Shown: piece by piece, positions 6,105 through 13,282 of the stretch | How positions within the stretch are numbered: the first letter of the stretch is position 1 | Layout of the letters: each line of letters opens with the position of its first letter | IMG/VR virus record: IMGVR_UViG_3300042539_000316 | Location: 1 to 41,520 of that record | Reading direction: 5' to 3' (one strand) | Length of the DNA: 41,520 bases | Origin: a virus | Notes under the pieces: generated by a model | Databases searched by the model: none | Seen by the model: only the letters and a program-made list of their open reading frames with translations | What the model was told of the DNA's origin: nothing | Translations under genes and position numbers: made by a program

Positions 6105-6346
6105 CAGACACAATCGTATCCGTCCCGAAAGTAGGTGATGTCTGCGCCAATGGCGCAACCATCATCGATATCAAGCCGACATTCGGCGAAGGCTGGATTG
6201 TCCTATGCCTGTTCGCCCAGTCTAAGCACCACCCATACGTAACATGGTGGGCTTACTGGACGGACTCAGGCAAGCTAGCCACAAGCATGGGTCATTATCA
6301 TGACCAACTCTCACAGGCGATTGTTGACTTCGCTGGTCGCTCGTGA
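6101..6346 (+). CDS. Hypothetical early protein
   Basis: Encodes 81 residues, strand-rich, with a tryptophan- and tyrosine-rich centre (YVTWWAYWTD). Start at 6101 has GGAGG upstream and ATGA overlap with the preceding stop. No domain recognised. Confidence 0.73.
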   Translation: MTDTIVSVPKVGDVCANGATIIDIKPTFGEGWIVLCLFAQSKHHPYVTWWAYWTDSGKLATSMGHYHDQLSQAIVDFAGRS

Positions 6347-6391
6347 GATAATACTCTCCCAACCAACCAACCAACTAACGAAAGGAAATAC

Positions 6392-7360
6392 ATGACAACA
6401 ACACGCAGAATGTCAGCAAATATCGCTGGCTCCGCAGTAACCGCTACATCCGCACAGGATGCAGCACAACAGGCTGGTCTGGACTGGCACGTATCACTGG
6501 CTGAACTAGAAGCACTAGCAGTCAGTGACAATGGAGTCAGTAGACTCAAGGTTCCAGACAGGTTCGCTACTATCCGTACCAACAAGGATGGTGAGCAGGC
6601 AGCGCTCGGCACTGTCGGCACACGATACAAGGTGTTCCAGAATGGAGAGATGTTCTCCGCACTGGATGCACTAGTTGATTCAGGTGAAGCACGATACGCC
6701 AACGCAGGTGAACTGCGTGGCGGTGCTCAAGTCTGGATGCTCTTGGAGTTACCAAGAGAGGTCAAGATTGCTAGCGACCCACATGCTGCATACCTACTAG
6801 CTCGAACATCACACGATGGTTCATGCTCACTAGGTGTAACGCCAGTAGTCAACCGACTCTTCTGCTCCAACCAAATCAGTGGCATCTTCCGTAAGGATTG
6901 CAAGTATTCCTTGCAACATACGACCAATGCCAGACTGCAGGTAGAGCAGATGCGTACGATGCTCAGCGTAATCTACACAGGTATCGAGTCATACGAAACC
7001 ATCGCTGACAAGTTACTCAATGACCCAGTCAATGACTATCAAGTAGAAGGAATGTTCCGCAGAATGTGGACGCTACCATCTACTATCGAGAAGACACCAT
7101 ACAACAAACTCAGCACTGGCGAAAGACGTACCTACAATCGTGTTACAGATGCAAGGAACACAGCGTTCAACATCTACAAACACAGCAGCACACAGGAGAA
7201 CATCCGAGGAACTGCGTTCGGTGCGTTCCAAGCAATCGTTGAGTACCTAGACTGGAACTCACACAAGTCCGAGGCTACCCGTGCAGAACGAGTAATCTCA
7301 GGCAAGTACGACAAGCTCAAGAGCAAGGCTCTTGATGTAGTCCAACTAATAGGGAGGTAA
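6392..7360 (+). CDS. DUF932 phage/plasmid-like protein
   Basis: Encodes 322 residues resembling the DUF932 (TIGR03299) family, large early proteins common in phages and plasmids. Typical features are the central GTRYKVFQNGEMF, GAQVWMLLELP and VTPVVNRLFCSNQ stretches and a helical C-terminal third. The role is not established; links to replication or anti-restriction have been suggested only by context. GAAAGGA lies upstream after an unusual CCAACC repeat. It is the largest gene of the block. Confidence 0.85.
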   Translation: MTTTRRMSANIAGSAVTATSAQDAAQQAGLDWHVSLAELEALAVSDNGVSRLKVPDRFATIRTNKDGEQAALGTVGTRYKVFQNGEMFSALDALVDSGEARYANAGELRGGAQVWMLLELPREVKIASDPHAAYLLARTSHDGSCSLGVTPVVNRLFCSNQISGIFRKDCKYSLQHTTNARLQVEQMRTMLSVIYTGIESYETIADKLLNDPVNDYQVEGMFRRMWTLPSTIEKTPYNKLSTGERRTYNRVTDARNTAFNIYKHSSTQENIRGTAFGAFQAIVEYLDWNSHKSEATRAERVISGKYDKLKSKALDVVQLIGR

Positions 7361-7361
7361 C

Positions 7362-7601
7362 ATGACAAACCCACTACAGAAATACTTAGACGAGTTAGGC
7401 AAGCCGTATGTCCAACCGCCACTCACCCCAAGGGTGGCGCAGTACATACTCAAGGCGCTTGATTACCTACATATACACTCAATCGACAAGAAGACACCTG
7501 CTCTTATAGAGCAGCCACTTCATGACGATACCGAAGCACTGATTACAGATGTAATCTTGTATGCCCCAGAGGAGGATGAAGATGGGGAAACTAAGGAATA
7601 A
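7362..7601 (+). CDS. Hypothetical early protein
   Basis: Encodes 79 residues, acidic at the C-terminus, directly after the DUF932 gene with a strong GGGAGG. The association may be functional, but no domain is recognised. Confidence 0.74.
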   Translation: MTNPLQKYLDELGKPYVQPPLTPRVAQYILKALDYLHIHSIDKKTPALIEQPLHDDTEALITDVILYAPEEDEDGETKE

Positions 7602-7809
7602 GAACACGCTTGATACCAAGACTGCCACGCTTAAGGTTCTTCCCAAGGCAGGGTGGTCTTGGTATTGTGCATACCATGACACTGCTGGCTCAGGCGATGA
7701 CATGGACGAAGTCCAGTTCATGGCAGGAGCACACATCCACTATCATCAGATAGATGGAGATGTCTGCGAACTTAACTATCGCGAACACAATGAAAGGAAG
7801 GAAGCATGA
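7582..7809 (+). CDS. Hypothetical early protein
   Basis: Encodes 75 residues containing a Trp-rich segment (AGWSWYCAYHD) and several histidines. Of three in-frame ATGs, 7582 is chosen because AGAGGAGG is 6 bases before it. Overlaps the upstream gene by 20 bases and the next by ATGA. Confidence 0.7.
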   Translation: MGKLRNKNTLDTKTATLKVLPKAGWSWYCAYHDTAGSGDDMDEVQFMAGAHIHYHQIDGDVCELNYREHNERKEA

Positions 7810-7940
7810 CCATACACTTAGCAAGCGTCATTCTTATCTGCGCTTATTGCAACGCAGAGATTGAACGACGGACTGAAAGTGAAGCACGTGAGGGACTGGC
7901 TGAACACCAGACCTATGTGCAATGTATGAAAGGGTATTGA
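7806..7940 (+). CDS. Small zinc-finger-like protein
   Basis: Encodes 44 residues. CAYC near residue 12, then a helix and H34 and C40, give a plausible CxxC...HxC zinc site. Coupled to both neighbours by ATGA and TGATG overlaps, with GAAAGGAAG upstream. Function unknown. Confidence 0.6.
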   Translation: MTIHLASVILICAYCNAEIERRTESEAREGLAEHQTYVQCMKGY

Positions 7941-8257
7941 TGTCACGACCACGCCCGACTGAAATCAAGTTGGTTGCCAACTTGCTTGACCCTGACAACA
8001 CTAACTCCGAAAGTGCTACGGAACTAGCGGAGGAAATCATCGAGGCTCTGGATGTATCCAGAGGTAAGCGTGATTCTTACGTGCTCGTAGCACAGCTAGC
8101 GAAGTGGGCTCCAGTCCAAGCGTGGGGTGAGTTCAATACTAAACTCCAAGCACAGAAGTTCGCATCACACCTTGCCTCCCCTGATGGGGGAGGTAAGGCA
8201 GTGGTCTGTCGCTTAGAACTACCAGAAAAATTTTTGGAAAGGATTGGAGGTAAGTAA
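7940..8257 (+). CDS. Hypothetical early protein
   Basis: Encodes 105 residues. The start at 7940 has AAAGGG upstream and overlaps the previous stop; a frame from 7922 is possible. The coding sequence at 8170-8198 forms a long GC-rich hairpin encoding the SPDGGGK loop. No domain recognised. Confidence 0.72.
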   Translation: MSRPRPTEIKLVANLLDPDNTNSESATELAEEIIEALDVSRGKRDSYVLVAQLAKWAPVQAWGEFNTKLQAQKFASHLASPDGGGKAVVCRLELPEKFLERIGGK

Positions 8258-8403
8258 TGCTTATGACATTGTTAGCGCTAGTCCTTGGCGTAGCCATCGG
8301 CTACCATCGAGGCAAGCGTGACGGTGAAGCTGACATGTATCAGCTATGCACTAACGCAGATGAAGTAAGACGTAAGTTCTTCTCAGAACTTTCTCGAAAG
8401 TAA
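8257..8403 (+). CDS. Small predicted membrane protein
   Basis: Encodes 48 residues. Residues 1-16 are hydrophobic (MLMTLLALVLGVAIGY), followed by a basic HRGKRDGE and a charged helix. This fits a single-span protein anchored by its N-terminus. TAATG coupling and GGAGG support it. It is the last gene before the early terminator. Confidence 0.66.
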   Translation: MLMTLLALVLGVAIGYHRGKRDGEADMYQLCTNADEVRRKFFSELSRK

Positions 8404-8412
8404 ACAACTAAA

Positions 8413-8441
8413 GGCGGAGGGTTTATCCCTCCGCCTTTTTT
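8413..8441. terminator. Bidirectional terminator between convergent blocks
   Basis: GGCGGAGGG, loop TTTAT, CCCTCCGCC, then seven T on the plus strand. This is an excellent intrinsic terminator for the early block. Read leftward, the same stem is followed by TTTAGTTGTTT, so it can also stop the replication block. The last codons of the leftward gene lie in the stem and its stop codon is in the loop. Confidence 0.92.
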
Positions 8442-9217
8442 TCATTACGCGCCTGCGCTTGCATACTGTTTAGCATCGTAGCCCAATACAATTTATAGAA
8501 CTCTTCATCGAATGCAAATCTCTTCATGTGCTTTACTGTTGCACCAGTATGTGCATGAAGTGGAATGCCAGCCTCTCTCATCTTCATAAAGAACTGGATG
8601 TCCTCACCAATAAACGTATCCTTATCAGAGTTAGCATCATCCATCGACTCAATAAAGAATGAGATGTCACCATGAAACTCCCGCATCTTGTCAGCCACTG
8701 ACCTATGCATCAGAAGGAATCCAAACCCAGCGTAATCAACCTTCAACAACTGGTTGAATGGCAGAGGGTGGACGTATGACATTAGATACTTGTCATCCTC
8801 GTGTGCCATGAATACTGCAGGGTATGGCTGCATGATTGAACTCTCCATCTGCTTGGAGATAAAGTAAGTTCCGCTAACAACAGGTCGCTCAACCTTATGA
8901 GCAGACTTCCATACCAACTGTAAAGCTTCGTTCGTAAGAACGATATCGCTATCAACCCAGAGTAACCAATCAAAGTTAGTCTTCTTATGCCAGGTATCGA
9001 ATGCAGTCTGGCGTTGTCTTCCTATCTGATTACCTTGCACACGTTGTGCGCTAGTAATAGGTAGCCCTGCAGTTAGCAACGTGTAGACAACACCTTCCAT
9101 AAACTTGCCATCGACTGTTCCGTTGTCGCACCAGCAAACCATTATCTGGTCATTCGATGGGCTATTAACAGCCTTCACTTGTTCCACTCGCTTGGAGGGA
9201 TTGCCTGACTTGCCCAT
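8423..9217 (-). CDS. Glycosyltransferase, GT-A fold
   Basis: Encodes 264 residues. WVDSDIVL (D89, D91) is the metal-binding DxD of nucleotide-sugar transferases, preceded by a GRQRQTAFD segment and followed by GEDIQFFMKMREAG, the acidic acceptor-side motif seen in family 2-type enzymes. Phage enzymes of this kind glycosylate modified DNA bases or virion or host surface components; the substrate cannot be told here. It is last in the leftward block. Stop lies in the terminator loop. Confidence 0.85.
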   Translation of the reverse strand: MGKSGNPSKRVEQVKAVNSPSNDQIMVCWCDNGTVDGKFMEGVVYTLLTAGLPITSAQRVQGNQIGRQRQTAFDTWHKKTNFDWLLWVDSDIVLTNEALQLVWKSAHKVERPVVSGTYFISKQMESSIMQPYPAVFMAHEDDKYLMSYVHPLPFNQLLKVDYAGFGFLLMHRSVADKMREFHGDISFFIESMDDANSDKDTFIGEDIQFFMKMREAGIPLHAHTGATVKHMKRFAFDEEFYKLYWATMLNSMQAQARNEKKAEG

Positions 9218-9378
9218 TACTTTTTCTTTTTTCTTGCAACCGCAGCGTTGTCAATAAGGTTTGGGTATGGACGACCTGCTGCCTTGGCGCGAGCTCTTGC
9301 TGCTGCCTTCTGTTCAGGTGTAAGTGGAGTTGACTTCTTCTTAGGGTTAGTTGTTTTCCAAAAAGGTTTTTTCTTCAT
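9217..9378 (-). CDS. Small basic protein
   Basis: Encodes 53 residues, about one third lysine or arginine, with lysine clusters at both ends and an alanine-rich helix ending in AAGRPYPN in the middle. Overlaps both neighbours by three or fewer bases, showing tight coupling. Composition suggests nucleic-acid binding. Similar small basic proteins occur in actinophages; no function is established. Confidence 0.68.
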   Translation of the reverse strand: MKKKPFWKTTNPKKKSTPLTPEQKAAARARAKAAGRPYPNLIDNAAVARKKKK

Positions 9379-10016
9379 CAGTATGGTGTAGCTCCTCCGA
9401 GATACTCAGTTATATCTCTTAGTCCTTTGTTTATTATTTGTTCTACTCTTTGTGGGGATATGTCCCACTCCTTGGCTATCTCCGCAAGAGATAGGTCAGA
9501 GGAATATTTAGAATTAAGAATGCTATGTGTTCTCAAATCTAACTTCTTCATAGCTCTGTCTACATCAGAAAGCATAGCCAACAAATTGTTACCTTCACTT
9601 GCTTGCTTCTTAGCCCTGCCTCCATGTATGTCTGGGTCCATCACTTGGTTAGTTAGTTGTGCATCTTCGGAACCAAGAACTTTAATCAGGGTTTCAATCA
9701 TAACCAAACGATAGAAGTATTCATCGCCTAGTTCATACCCAAGCGCACGAGCTTTCTCCTTGCGAGCGTATCGCTCGCCTGCTCTACGCATGAAGGTGGA
9801 GAAAGCTTTGTATCCCATCTTCCGTTCGACTTCATTATCTCGTAAGAGATACTCAGATACTTTATCTTTTCTTTTCCAGGCATATTCATTCATTGCTTGT
9901 TTGATATCTTCAAACTCAGCAAACCTGTGATACTTCTTTGATAAGCCCCAAGCAATCGAGCTTGTTATCTCGTTAACGATTTCCCAAATCTTATCTTCAC
10001 GTGCGATGTCAACCAT
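9378..10016 (-). CDS. Sigma-factor-like protein with region 4 HTH
   Basis: Encodes 212 residues. The C-terminus (about 174-201, SLAEIAKEWDISPQRVEQII) is a classic region 4 helix-turn-helix that recognises -35 elements. The N-terminal half is helical and charged, with no clear region 2, so it may be a divergent sigma factor or a regulator that borrowed region 4. It could direct polymerase to late promoters, which would explain why few consensus promoters are seen. Neighbours are endonuclease VII and the small basic protein. Confidence 0.75.
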   Translation of the reverse strand: MVDIAREDKIWEIVNEITSSIAWGLSKKYHRFAEFEDIKQAMNEYAWKRKDKVSEYLLRDNEVERKMGYKAFSTFMRRAGERYARKEKARALGYELGDEYFYRLVMIETLIKVLGSEDAQLTNQVMDPDIHGGRAKKQASEGNNLLAMLSDVDRAMKKLDLRTHSILNSKYSSDLSLAEIAKEWDISPQRVEQIINKGLRDITEYLGGATPY

Positions 10017-10299
10017 GCGACTTCACCAAATATTCTACAGACTTAAGAAGTAAGTCTGGGTTATCTTCCATAAGACCTAGCGCACGGTTGTGATTAGAAC
10101 AGAGTAAGCCACGCACCTTGCCAGTCTTGTGGTCGTGGTCTATATCAAGAGCTCTCTTATCTTCGGGTAATTTTCCACAGATATAACAGCCACCTTTTTG
10201 AGAAGCAAGCATCTGTTCGTATTCTTCCACGCTAATTCCGTACATACGGATGCGAGAGATACGTTGCTCTTCGTAAGTTTTATTTCTGTTTCTCGGCAT
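10009..10299 (-). CDS. Recombination endonuclease VII family
   Basis: Encodes 96 residues. C38-x2-C41 and C67-x2-H70 form the zinc site, and DIDHDHKTGKVRGLLC (about 52-67) is the catalytic HNH-type core of T4 endonuclease VII, which resolves branched DNA before packaging. Length is short compared with T4 (157) but usual for actinophage members. An alternative GTG at 10317 adds six residues; ATG at 10299 is preferred, though its ribosome site is weak. Confidence 0.86.
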   Translation of the reverse strand: MPRNRNKTYEEQRISRIRMYGISVEEYEQMLASQKGGCYICGKLPEDKRALDIDHDHKTGKVRGLLCSNHNRALGLMEDNPDLLLKSVEYLVKSHG

Positions 10300-10609
10300 A
10301 TTTAGCCCACACTCCACGCTGTACCATTAGTGCGATGATTGCATAGTTCGCCAAGTCAACGAATGAATCTTCTAAGGATTCATTATTCGGTGTAACCTTT
10401 TTATATATCAGGTTCTTCAACCGCTCTAACTTGTCGGACATACGTACCATCAGCCCATTGGTTGCGCCACCTGGCGCATGCCAGATGTTGTATGGACCAT
10501 AGTCGATTTGTTTCTTAACCAGAATTGCTAATAGCTCATCATAAATTTTTTGTGCATCCTCTTCAAACTGGAGGATAGTTGTTTCTTCTGACACGGAGCC
10601 CCTATTCAT
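10280..10609 (-). CDS. DUF1599 / nucleotide modification associated domain 1 protein
   Basis: Encodes up to 109 residues. KKQIDYGPYN, VRMSDKLERLKNL and SLEDSFVDLANYAI match the family known as Nmad1/DUF1599, found near phage nucleotide-modification genes and proposed to act in nucleotide metabolism. The ATG at 10609 has no ribosome site; GTG at 10594 has AGGGG upstream and may be the true start (104 residues). Overlaps endonuclease VII by 20 bases. Confidence 0.8.
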   Translation of the reverse strand: MNRGSVSEETTILQFEEDAQKIYDELLAILVKKQIDYGPYNIWHAPGGATNGLMVRMSDKLERLKNLIYKKVTPNNESLEDSFVDLANYAIIALMVQRGVWAKYAEKQK

Positions 10610-11249
10610 CTAATGCGCTAATTAATTTAGTTAACGCTTGAGCTCCTTGGTCTGCAATTATACTATTGATATCGCTACCAGGCGGTAGCGACACGCGGAT
10701 AGCTTGAGGTATTGCATCTTGTAATCTACGGGCTAGTTCCTGCCCTGGGTTGGTTCCATCTTCCTTAACATCGTTATCAGTAGCTATAACAACGCGACCA
10801 ATCCCGTCAAAACAACGGCTAAAATAAGGCTTCCAAGCATTAACACCAGCCACAGCGACAGCAGGATGCCCAGCAAGAGTAGAACTAATCGCATCAATCT
10901 CTCCCTCTACTATTAGAACTTCGTGTACAGCATGAAGGATAGCATTGACATTGTATAGATGGTGCTTCTGACCAGTAGGTATCATGTACTTAGGGTCACC
11001 GTCGTCTACCCTACGAAACTTAAACCCGACCACACCAGCCTCGGTTATGTATGGGATGGAGAGGTGATGCCTGAGTCTGTCCTCATGACCAGGGGCTGGG
11101 TCAATAACATAACCAAGCATAAACTTCTCAGCTCCGTCTAAAATCCCACGCTTAACTAGGTATGCCTCAGCAGGAGAACCAATTAAATTTTTATGATAGC
11201 TCTGGGCAGCCTTAGTCCAAAGGTCTATAAGTTTCTGATTAGGTTTCAC
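10602..11249 (-). CDS. DNA primase, TOPRIM catalytic part (split gene)
   Basis: Encodes 215 residues. VEGEIDAISS (E115, E117) and ATDND (D158, D160) are the metal-binding motifs of the TOPRIM domain of DnaG-like primases, which make RNA primers. The preceding part matches the primase N-terminal subdomain (LSIPYITEAGVVGFKFRR). There is no zinc finger; that is encoded by a separate gene at 11776-12105, with a peptidase gene between. GTG start with AGGAGAAG upstream, overlapping the previous stop (GTGA). Confidence 0.87.
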   Translation of the reverse strand: MKPNQKLIDLWTKAAQSYHKNLIGSPAEAYLVKRGILDGAEKFMLGYVIDPAPGHEDRLRHHLSIPYITEAGVVGFKFRRVDDGDPKYMIPTGQKHHLYNVNAILHAVHEVLIVEGEIDAISSTLAGHPAVAVAGVNAWKPYFSRCFDGIGRVVIATDNDVKEDGTNPGQELARRLQDAIPQAIRVSLPPGSDINSIIADQGAQALTKLISALDE

Positions 11250-11779
11250 TTCTTCTCCTGTCTATGTACCGAGAAAGGAGGTGCAGTATACACATCATTC
11301 TTAGCTGCAATCTGCATTGCTTTCTTCCAGTTAGCACCAGAAGCGACAGCACCTATGGCATAGGCAGACCCAGAGCCCAAGCCATAGATGCCATCATCGC
11401 GTAGGAAGACTGAGTACGTATCATCTATCTCGTAGATGGTTCCGTTCACAGCCATTAAAAAAAGAAACTCGTATTCGTCTGCCTTCTCATCATGAACGAA
11501 TCCGTTATCACGTAAACATTCACGCATGCTTGGTATGACAGTTGTAATCATGAAGTGGTAAACATCTTTGACGTTGGCTGGTATAGCAGGTGGCTTCCAT
11601 ATATGTTGGACGATGTCGCATGGCTGAGTAGTACCAGCACCAGCGATAAGGAACTTGCCACGTTTAGTAATCTTAGTTGTAATCGGATGTGAGTATGGTC
11701 TACCTTTTTCAGTAGTGGTTCTACTATCCACTGCAATGATGCAGCCATCATGTTCTTGTATACCAAGGATAGTTGTCAA
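11246..11779 (-). CDS. Proteasome beta / HslV-like Ntn peptidase
   Basis: Encodes 177 residues with the Ntn-hydrolase layout of proteasome beta and HslV proteases. The chain begins M-TTILGIQ; loss of Met exposes T2 as the nucleophile. D18 in AVDSR and K36 in TTKIT match the partner Asp and Lys of the family, and GLGSGSAYAIGA (133-144) is the conserved Ser-containing loop. So the active site looks intact without a propeptide. TTG start with GAGAG upstream. It sits between the two halves of the primase. No ATPase partner is seen; it might work alone, with host Mpa/ARC, or as an Anbu-like particle. Confidence 0.82.
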   Translation of the reverse strand: MTTILGIQEHDGCIIAVDSRTTTEKGRPYSHPITTKITKRGKFLIAGAGTTQPCDIVQHIWKPPAIPANVKDVYHFMITTVIPSMRECLRDNGFVHDEKADEYEFLFLMAVNGTIYEIDDTYSVFLRDDGIYGLGSGSAYAIGAVASGANWKKAMQIAAKNDVYTAPPFSVHRQEKK

Positions 11780-12105
11780 CGTAATGCTCTCAATCTAGGT
11801 GGAGTCCAACGACTGCTGGACTTACGTCCACGCTTCGGAGCTTGGCTCTTCGACTCCTTACCTATGTTCTTCTCTGCCCATTTACGAGCATCTGAGTATG
11901 TCAGGTTCTCACGAGCCATGACAATCTGTATGCCAGCGCCACGTCCGTTACACGCATAACATACCCAGACACCCTTGTCAGAGTTAACCGAGGCAGACTT
12001 ATGTGAGTCGTCATGTACAGGACAATGGATTGATTTGTCCCCACCTAACGGTAGGTCTAATCCATAGTGACGAAACACTGCCTCAAGGAACTCTGTCTGA
12101 TTCAT
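11776..12105 (-). CDS. DNA primase zinc-finger (CHC2) part
   Basis: Encodes 109 residues. CPVH (C28, H31) and CYAC (C49, C52), within HCPVHDDSHKSASVN and WVCYACNGRG, are the CHC2-type zinc finger that lets DnaG primases recognise template DNA. After this comes a helical arm and a basic tail (KRGRKSSSRW). A normal primase joins this to TOPRIM in one chain; here it is separate. Overlaps the peptidase gene by 4 bases. Confidence 0.85.
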   Translation of the reverse strand: MNQTEFLEAVFRHYGLDLPLGGDKSIHCPVHDDSHKSASVNSDKGVWVCYACNGRGAGIQIVMARENLTYSDARKWAEKNIGKESKSQAPKRGRKSSSRWTPPRLRALR

Positions 12106-12108
12106 TGC

Positions 12109-12489
12109 CTAATACCAGTTCCTTTCCTGGTGGAACCTGTACGCATCGCACCAAGTTTCATATCGATGTAGCACATACTTGTGTGCTTCTTCTGTCTGTT
12201 TGAGTAATGACCAATTGGGTTTTCCCCATAGTAACTGCCATACTCCACGTGCTCCACTCGATTTGTTGAGCGAGTCTACGTTGTATCGGCTCTCCTTGTA
12301 CGCAATCTTCAGCGCACACTGAACCTCTTTCGTATCGGTTGTGACCTGCAGTAACGTCAGCTTCACACGTTCCCTCTTGTCGGTGACTACCGACAATTGT
12401 TTCTCGTATGTTATTAGTGGCGTTAGCGCCGAACTCGGTGATACTAATTGTATCAAGGAGAACAGCAAGGTCGTTATTGCTAACCGCAT
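12109..12489 (-). CDS. Secreted lysozyme-like / transglycosylase-like protein
   Basis: Encodes 126 residues. Residues 1-21 form a signal peptide ending SSA. YKESRYNVDSLNKSSGARGVWQL (about 64-86) matches lytic transglycosylase motifs, with E66 as the likely catalytic acid. The domain is shorter than usual (about 70 residues after the motif start), so it may be a minimal enzyme. AGAGGT is 4 bases before the ATG. It lies in the replication block, away from the lysis genes at 18.5-19.5 kb, so it could act early or in virion entry. Confidence 0.75.
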   Translation of the reverse strand: MRLAITTLLFSLIQLVSPSSALTPLITYEKQLSVVTDKRERVKLTLLQVTTDTKEVQCALKIAYKESRYNVDSLNKSSGARGVWQLLWGKPNWSLLKQTEEAHKYVLHRYETWCDAYRFHQERNWY

Positions 12490-12527
12490 AGTTACCTCTT
12501 TTCATTTTATGGAGCTCTGTCACAGCT

Positions 12528-12881
12528 TCACTGATGTCCATTGTAACCTGCCTGTTTAAGCAGATTCACCCAGAGTTCCGCAGGCATTACTGCATACGAC
12601 TCTGAGATATTAGATGTGCCACGCTTTTTAATTAGCACAACTCCTGTTTCTGCATCCGCATGTGTCATCTCATCTTGTAGTTCTCTGAGATAGCCAGGGA
12701 TATCTATTCGTTTTTCATTCTTACATTCTATTACAACACCATCAATGCCGTCTATATCACCGACATCATCATGCCGACCCGCACCATAAGCTCGCTCAGC
12801 ACATGGATAGCCCATGCTGACAAGCCACTTGACTACATCACGTTCGTATTGTGAGCCTTTGCGTTTGGATGGCGTTGACAT
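12528..12881 (-). CDS. Holliday-junction-resolvase-like PD-(D/E)XK nuclease
   Basis: Encodes 117 residues. The motifs E13, D39-x2-D42 (DVGDIDG) and IECK (E52, K54) form a PD-(D/E)XK active site as in archaeal-type Holliday junction resolvases and related small nucleases. It probably resolves recombination or replication intermediates together with the endonuclease VII protein. Stop overlaps the start of a possible out-of-frame gene. Role is inferred from fold. Confidence 0.78.
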   Translation of the reverse strand: MSTPSKRKGSQYERDVVKWLVSMGYPCAERAYGAGRHDDVGDIDGIDGVVIECKNEKRIDIPGYLRELQDEMTHADAETGVVLIKKRGTSNISESYAVMPAELWVNLLKQAGYNGHQ

Positions 12882-13019
12882 TTACCACTCAATGCTAAAC
12901 CAAAAGATAGCTAAGTCTATATTCAAACTAAACCTATCTATACTTATTCCAACTCCAAACCTAGTAACACTATAGCCTGCACTAAATGAACCTAATTGTA
13001 TTGACCAAAATTTTTTCAT
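12882..13019 (-). CDS. Small hypothetical protein
   Basis: Encodes 45 residues of aromatic, strand-like composition (MKKFWSIQLGSF at the start, AIFWFSIEW at the end). It overlaps the WhiB gene stop as ATGA and fills the interval to the nuclease gene. No ribosome site beyond coupling is clear. Function unknown. Confidence 0.6.
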   Translation of the reverse strand: MKKFWSIQLGSFSAGYSVTRFGVGISIDRFSLNIDLAIFWFSIEW

Positions 13020-13282
13020 ACGTAGTCCTTTGTTAGTATCTCTTCGAGTATTATATTTCTTTTCCTGCGGATTAATTTTCTTTCCACTGGGGTCTTACCT
13101 CCCCACATTCCATGACTCTCGTGGCGTACCGCCCATTCAAGACATTCAATCTTAACCACGCACCCTTCACATATCTTACGAGCAAAGCTATATATGTCGA
13201 CCCCGCTTCCCTTATCTTCTGGGAAAAAAAATTCGACACCTATTTCTCTACATAACCCCTTGGTTAAGTCTGGTAATTGCAT
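13016..13282 (-). CDS. whiB: WhiB-family transcription regulator
   Basis: Encodes 88 residues. C11, C38, C41 and C47 (ICEGCVVKIEC) are the four ligands of the [4Fe-4S] cluster, followed by the family signature GMWGG (58-62) and a basic tail (KLIRRKR) that binds DNA. WhiB proteins act with the primary sigma factor and are restricted to Actinobacteria and their phages; phage members can repress host whiB genes. This is the strongest host clue. ATG at 13282 has GAGGA upstream. Confidence 0.92.
   Translation of the reverse strand: MQLPDLTKGLCREIGVEFFFPEDKGSGVDIYSFARKICEGCVVKIECLEWAVRHESHGMWGGKTPVERKLIRRKRNIILEEILTKDYV

Noticed and set aside
9378-10016. Lysogeny repressor
   Set aside because: The HTH fits sigma region 4 and there is no integrase, excision gene or attachment site.
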